Source: Phoenix dactylifera
Lineage: Eukaryota; Streptophyta; Magnoliopsida; Arecales; Arecaceae
Assembly: GCF_009389715.1 (NCBI RefSeq)
Contig: NW_024067740.1
Coordinates: 496,001 to 560,000 of the forward strand
Direction: 5' to 3'
Length of the DNA: 64,000 nt
How positions within the stretch are numbered: position 1 is the first letter of the stretch; each line of letters begins with the position of its first letter. Under the pieces are notes generated by a model, which worked only from the letters and a program-made list of their open reading frames with translations, did no database searches and had not been told where the DNA came from. Positions 60,801-64,000 of the stretch are shown piece after piece. Both the position numbers and the translations under genes were made by a program.

Positions 60801-63656
60801 ATCTTCAAGTAAGTGTAGTATCAGTCAACTTGTGGCTATGTGACAGTTTGATCATCTGTTCTTTATATGCTGTTATGCAAATTTTAGTTTTAGCTATTTG
60901 CTAGTGGCTGTTAAAGGGCTGTTTGGATGCCGGAAGATCTTATCAGTCTGATAAGATATTCCAGCGGGAGGCTTATGCTTTGGGGAAGTCCCTGAATTGT
61001 GTAAGCCCAAAAATATCAGTTAGTAGGTTCCTCTCAAAAGGTGGTTTATATTGTCCCTGTTCCCCAAAATATTGGTTACTAGGTTCCTTTCCCCAAAATT
61101 TTGGTTACTAGGTTCCTCTCAAAAGGTGATTCATATTGTCTCTGTTCATATAACTTAAAATTCTTATCTTGTCAAAACTCTCCCTCCTCATTGCATTTCT
61201 CCTACTCAAACTCTCAAATCTTTAGCCACCTCTGGTTTATACCATGGACAAGCTCTCGGAGAATCCAAGAGTGGTCTAAGTGGATATTTTCTTCAGAAGA
61301 ATTCTATTAGCTTGTCAGCCTTATTGTGACTGATATGTGGTACTAACATATCATTTAAGCATTGTAATGAGGTGAAGTTGACCTCTACAAATATATTGAC
61401 AAGTAAATCAAATATACATCATTATTTGCTGCTTCCTGCAGAGTGGAAGAATGTTTGATGCATGGGAATTGTGGAATTCATTTCGGTTGCTATGTGAGCA
61501 TCACACTCAGCTGTGCGCAGCTGTTGACATTTTGTAAGTGAGAAGTGCCACTATGTATTCTATTCACTTTTATTAGCTTTTTCTCCTTTTCCTCCATGCA
61601 AGTTCCCTAGTGTCAGGTAAAGGTTACAGTGCTGAAAGTTGAACCCTAAGTTTCAATGTTTCAATTGCTTCAAAAAACAAAAAATATTTCAATGTTTCAA
61701 AATTTGCTCATCAGGAGTACACTGCCTTCTGTTAACTCTCTTGCACGTTGGTTCGGGGAGCCAGTTAGAGCAGCCATCGTTCATACCAATGTAAATATTT
61801 TTCAAAATTTGGACATATAAATTTAGAATTTTTTTGTCTAGTTCTGTTAAGGTTTTAAAGTTCTGATAAATGATGTTTTTGATTTAATAGTCCTTCTTAA
61901 CAAATGCAAAAGGATACCCTTGTCTATCTAAGCGACATCAGAAATTGATTATGGGGTTTTTTAATCATTCTGTTCAGGTAATTTTCTTATATTGCTATTC
62001 TCTGTTTTTTTTTTTAATGTGTTTTGCTGCATTTGTGACCTGTACTAATTTGTTCATCAATTAAGTTTTCTTAGATGCAATAATTTTTGAGTAGTTTTTG
62101 TTTTAGCTTTTTTATATCTGAAAGCTGATGTTGTCCACTCCATCCATTGTATGTATTTGTCCATACTCCCTCTAATCATGTTACTATGCTTTTGCATGTT
62201 TCAGATAGTAATTTCTGGGAGCTTAGTTCACAATGTATCTCAGGAAGGTTATGAGGATTTGTCTTCTAATAGTAATGATAATCATATTGAAGGTAAGGTA
62301 TACAGGTTTTGCGTTCTAGCCAATTGGAATATTACAAATGACCTATGCTTTGTGTTGCTTGGAGTTGTTAATTGTTTTGCTTCTCACACATGTTGTTTTT
62401 TTTTTTTGTGTGTTGTCGACTGTCATTCCTGACTGTTTTCATACATTCTTAACTATATAGAGTTTCTTAAGGCTTGTATATTTATGTGGTTTAGACATGC
62501 CTGGCCAGCATCTGTTGAGGCCTTACCTGGATTATGTTGCATACTTATACCAAAGGATGGATCCACTACCTGAGCAAGAACGTTTTGAGGTAGCTTTCCT
62601 TTTAGAGTTATGGTGATTTAGTCTTATTTCTTCTACTCGCATTTCTTTTGACTTGTAAATACTATTATTATTGCAGCTGGGTTACAGGGATTTCTTGCAG
62701 TCGCCTTTACAAGTAACTTGATTGTGCTGTATCTTTTCAGTCTCAAGCTATTAGCTAAAAGCTTTGCTTTGTGTCTGGACCTTGTTAATGCTTCTCTTTC
62801 CTTTTGCTACAACAAAATCTTTTACTAAAAGTGTAACCTTGTTGTTGACATGTCTATTCTTGGAACAGCCTCTTATGGATAATCTGGAGGCCCAAACTTA
62901 CGAGACATTTGAGAAAGACACAGTTAAATATAACCAGGTCTGTTTCGTCATTTGGTAGTTATTTTCTGAAAGTTTGTATCAGGCTCCTGAATCGCATGGC
63001 ATAAGGTTTGTCAGCTATGGCTTTAGATATTGTCAGGTGTTCCTTGTTAATTAATTGCGTAACAAGTATTTCAAAATTTCTTGTTGCTTATGTTCATCAA
63101 CAAGTATCTTATTTTGGAAAGTGCTCTTCAATATACCATGCTAATAGTAACCCAGGATATATGATTTTTGAAGTGAGATTTATAATGTATAAGCTTATAA
63201 CTAAACATTTAGTTGAGCTACTATATCTGGAAATTTAATGAACTAAGCAAATGACCCAGCCCATATTGAGTGTCTACTTCTCCTCACTTTATAAACTTGC
63301 TTACCTAATGTGAAACTTTCCAGAGCTTACATTGGTTGTTTTACTTGGACAGTACCAAAGAGCAATTTGTAAAGCTTTGCTTGACCGAGTCCCAGATGAG
63401 GAAGCTTTAACAACAAGGACGGTGAGTTAGGCATTTCAGTCTCTTCACTTTTTCTAATGTCAATGAGTGCGGGATGTGTAATTCAAAAAATTATTACCGC
63501 AATAGTATAATGATCAGCATGGATGCAGTAAGCGATTCTAGCTCTATTTGAACACTCCTTTTATTCCTTAAAAGTGACATGTTCTCATCTTTCTGCAAAA
63601 AGGTACTAATGGTGGTAGGAGCAGGACGAGGACCATTAGTGAGAGCATCTTTGCAG
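54893..63656 (+). CDS. PRMT5: Protein arginine N-methyltransferase 5, N-terminal 398 codons (continues beyond window)
   Basis: Exons: 54893-55027, 56607-56724, 59133-59242, 60531-60620, 60734-60808, 61442-61533, 61715-61790, 61891-61977, 62205-62292, 62495-62589, 62677-62712, 62869-62937, 63353-63421, 63603-63656. All junctions keep frame. The product closely follows plant PRMT5 (Arabidopsis SKB1), with [47 protein letters not shown] and [15 protein letters not shown] in the expected order. Residues to about 300 form the TIM-barrel domain. The Rossmann part begins before VVGAGRGP (exon 14), motif I, which binds S-adenosylmethionine. The catalytic double-glutamate loop and C-terminal barrel lie beyond the window. 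The enzyme makes symmetric dimethylarginine on histones and splicing proteins and affects flowering. The ATG is set by conservation of the N terminus. No coding damage is seen. Confidence 0.96.
57305..57456 (+). repeat. Direct repeat in PRMT5 intron 2
   Basis: TATCATTATACAGTCACAAT followed by GTCCTTGCTAGT occurs at 57305 and again at 57418. The copies are about 40 bases long and 113 bases apart. Confidence 0.85.
60916..61135. mobile_element. One-ended MITE fragment with small duplications, PRMT5 intron 5
   Basis: It begins GGGCTGTTTGGATGCC, identical to the end at 6149. It continues with a hairpin, ATCTTATCAG/CTGATAAGAT (60937-60958). The phrase GGTTCCTCTCAAAAGGTG occurs at about 61026 and 61110, separated by TTGGTTACTAGGTTCC copies. 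No matching right terminus is seen, so this is a fragment. Confidence 0.45.
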
Positions 63657-63789
63657 GTTTGTTCTGTTGTCTTTTGTAGTGATGATATTTGATGAAGGTT
63701 TAGACTTTAGAACCTGAAGAAAGAGTTGGAATAGGACCATTTGGAAAACTTCAGATACTACTCTCTCGCAGCCTGTTAATTGTTATGTG

Positions 63790-64000
63790 CATACCATGGT
63801 TACACAAAAGTTCTGGCATGATACCAGCACCAGTACAGGTGCCCGGTTGCTGAAATAGCTTTACTGGTATGTATCAACCGTAATGGTCTGTATTGGTATG
63901 TACTGATGTGTACTGGCATTATCGTACTGAACATAGCGGTCAGCACCGATGGTTTTTCCATTTTTTGAAAGTTGTTAGTCTCGGTATGTACCATCGTACC
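63790..64000. mobile_element. Decayed GGTACC-family repeat at the window edge
   Basis: Dense words such as GATACCAGCACCAG, ACTGGTATGTA, TACTGGCATTATCGTACTG and GGTATGTACCATCGTACC lie in PRMT5 intron 14. They look like TACCGG/GGTACC units in which CG became TG or CA. The sequence runs off the window, so its right end cannot be seen. Confidence 0.45.

Overview
The window is nuclear DNA of a flowering plant, most likely a monocot and perhaps a palm. That placement is inferred from a GC-rich first exon, AT-rich kilobase introns with GT..AG borders, and the style of the transposable elements. It holds four protein-coding loci, one nuclear tRNA gene and a dense layer of transposable elements. There is no bacterial-type operon, CRISPR array or plasmid-like feature.

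Layout. (1) 2586-9387, minus strand: a nine-exon gene for a 535-residue P-loop NTPase with a visible Walker A and a Walker B-like motif. Its introns carry a MITE-like element, a 54-bp AG microsatellite, a local duplication and a short telomere-like tract. (2) 10853-10925, plus: tRNA-Glu(CTC) with a T-run terminator; a possible CACTA transposon end lies just before it. (3) 12857-13534, plus: an intronless reading frame for an acidic 225-residue protein of unknown function, behind a probable leader intron. (4) 15555-44811, plus: a 25-exon gene for a 969-residue type I membrane protein like Arabidopsis AT5G58100, with signal peptide, C-terminal membrane span and a KxKxx-type ER-retrieval tail. 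Its introns are swollen by elements: two GGTACC/CCGG-rich hAT-like elements, a degenerate RTE-type LINE with an internal 468-bp duplication, and an AT-rich MITE. (5) 45599-53358: a nested transposon block. A young LTR retrotransposon (46175-53023, TSD CATGG) has 3-kb LTRs around only about 740 bp of internal DNA. It sits inside a probable non-autonomous hAT element with its own near-perfect 8-bp duplication. (6) 54893 to the right edge, plus: the first 14 coding exons (398 codons) of PRMT5, cut by the window end just after methyltransferase motif I.

All exon sets were assembled by eye from splice sites, reading phase and family conservation. Each complete gene closes in frame (535, 225 and 969 residues), which is a strong internal check. 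The genes are unrelated housekeeping or developmental loci and do not form a pathway. The most unusual content is the repeat biology: a GGTACC-rich hAT-like family seen at several stages of apparent CpG decay, and the internally deleted LTR element whose two LTRs differ by one 106-bp tandem unit.
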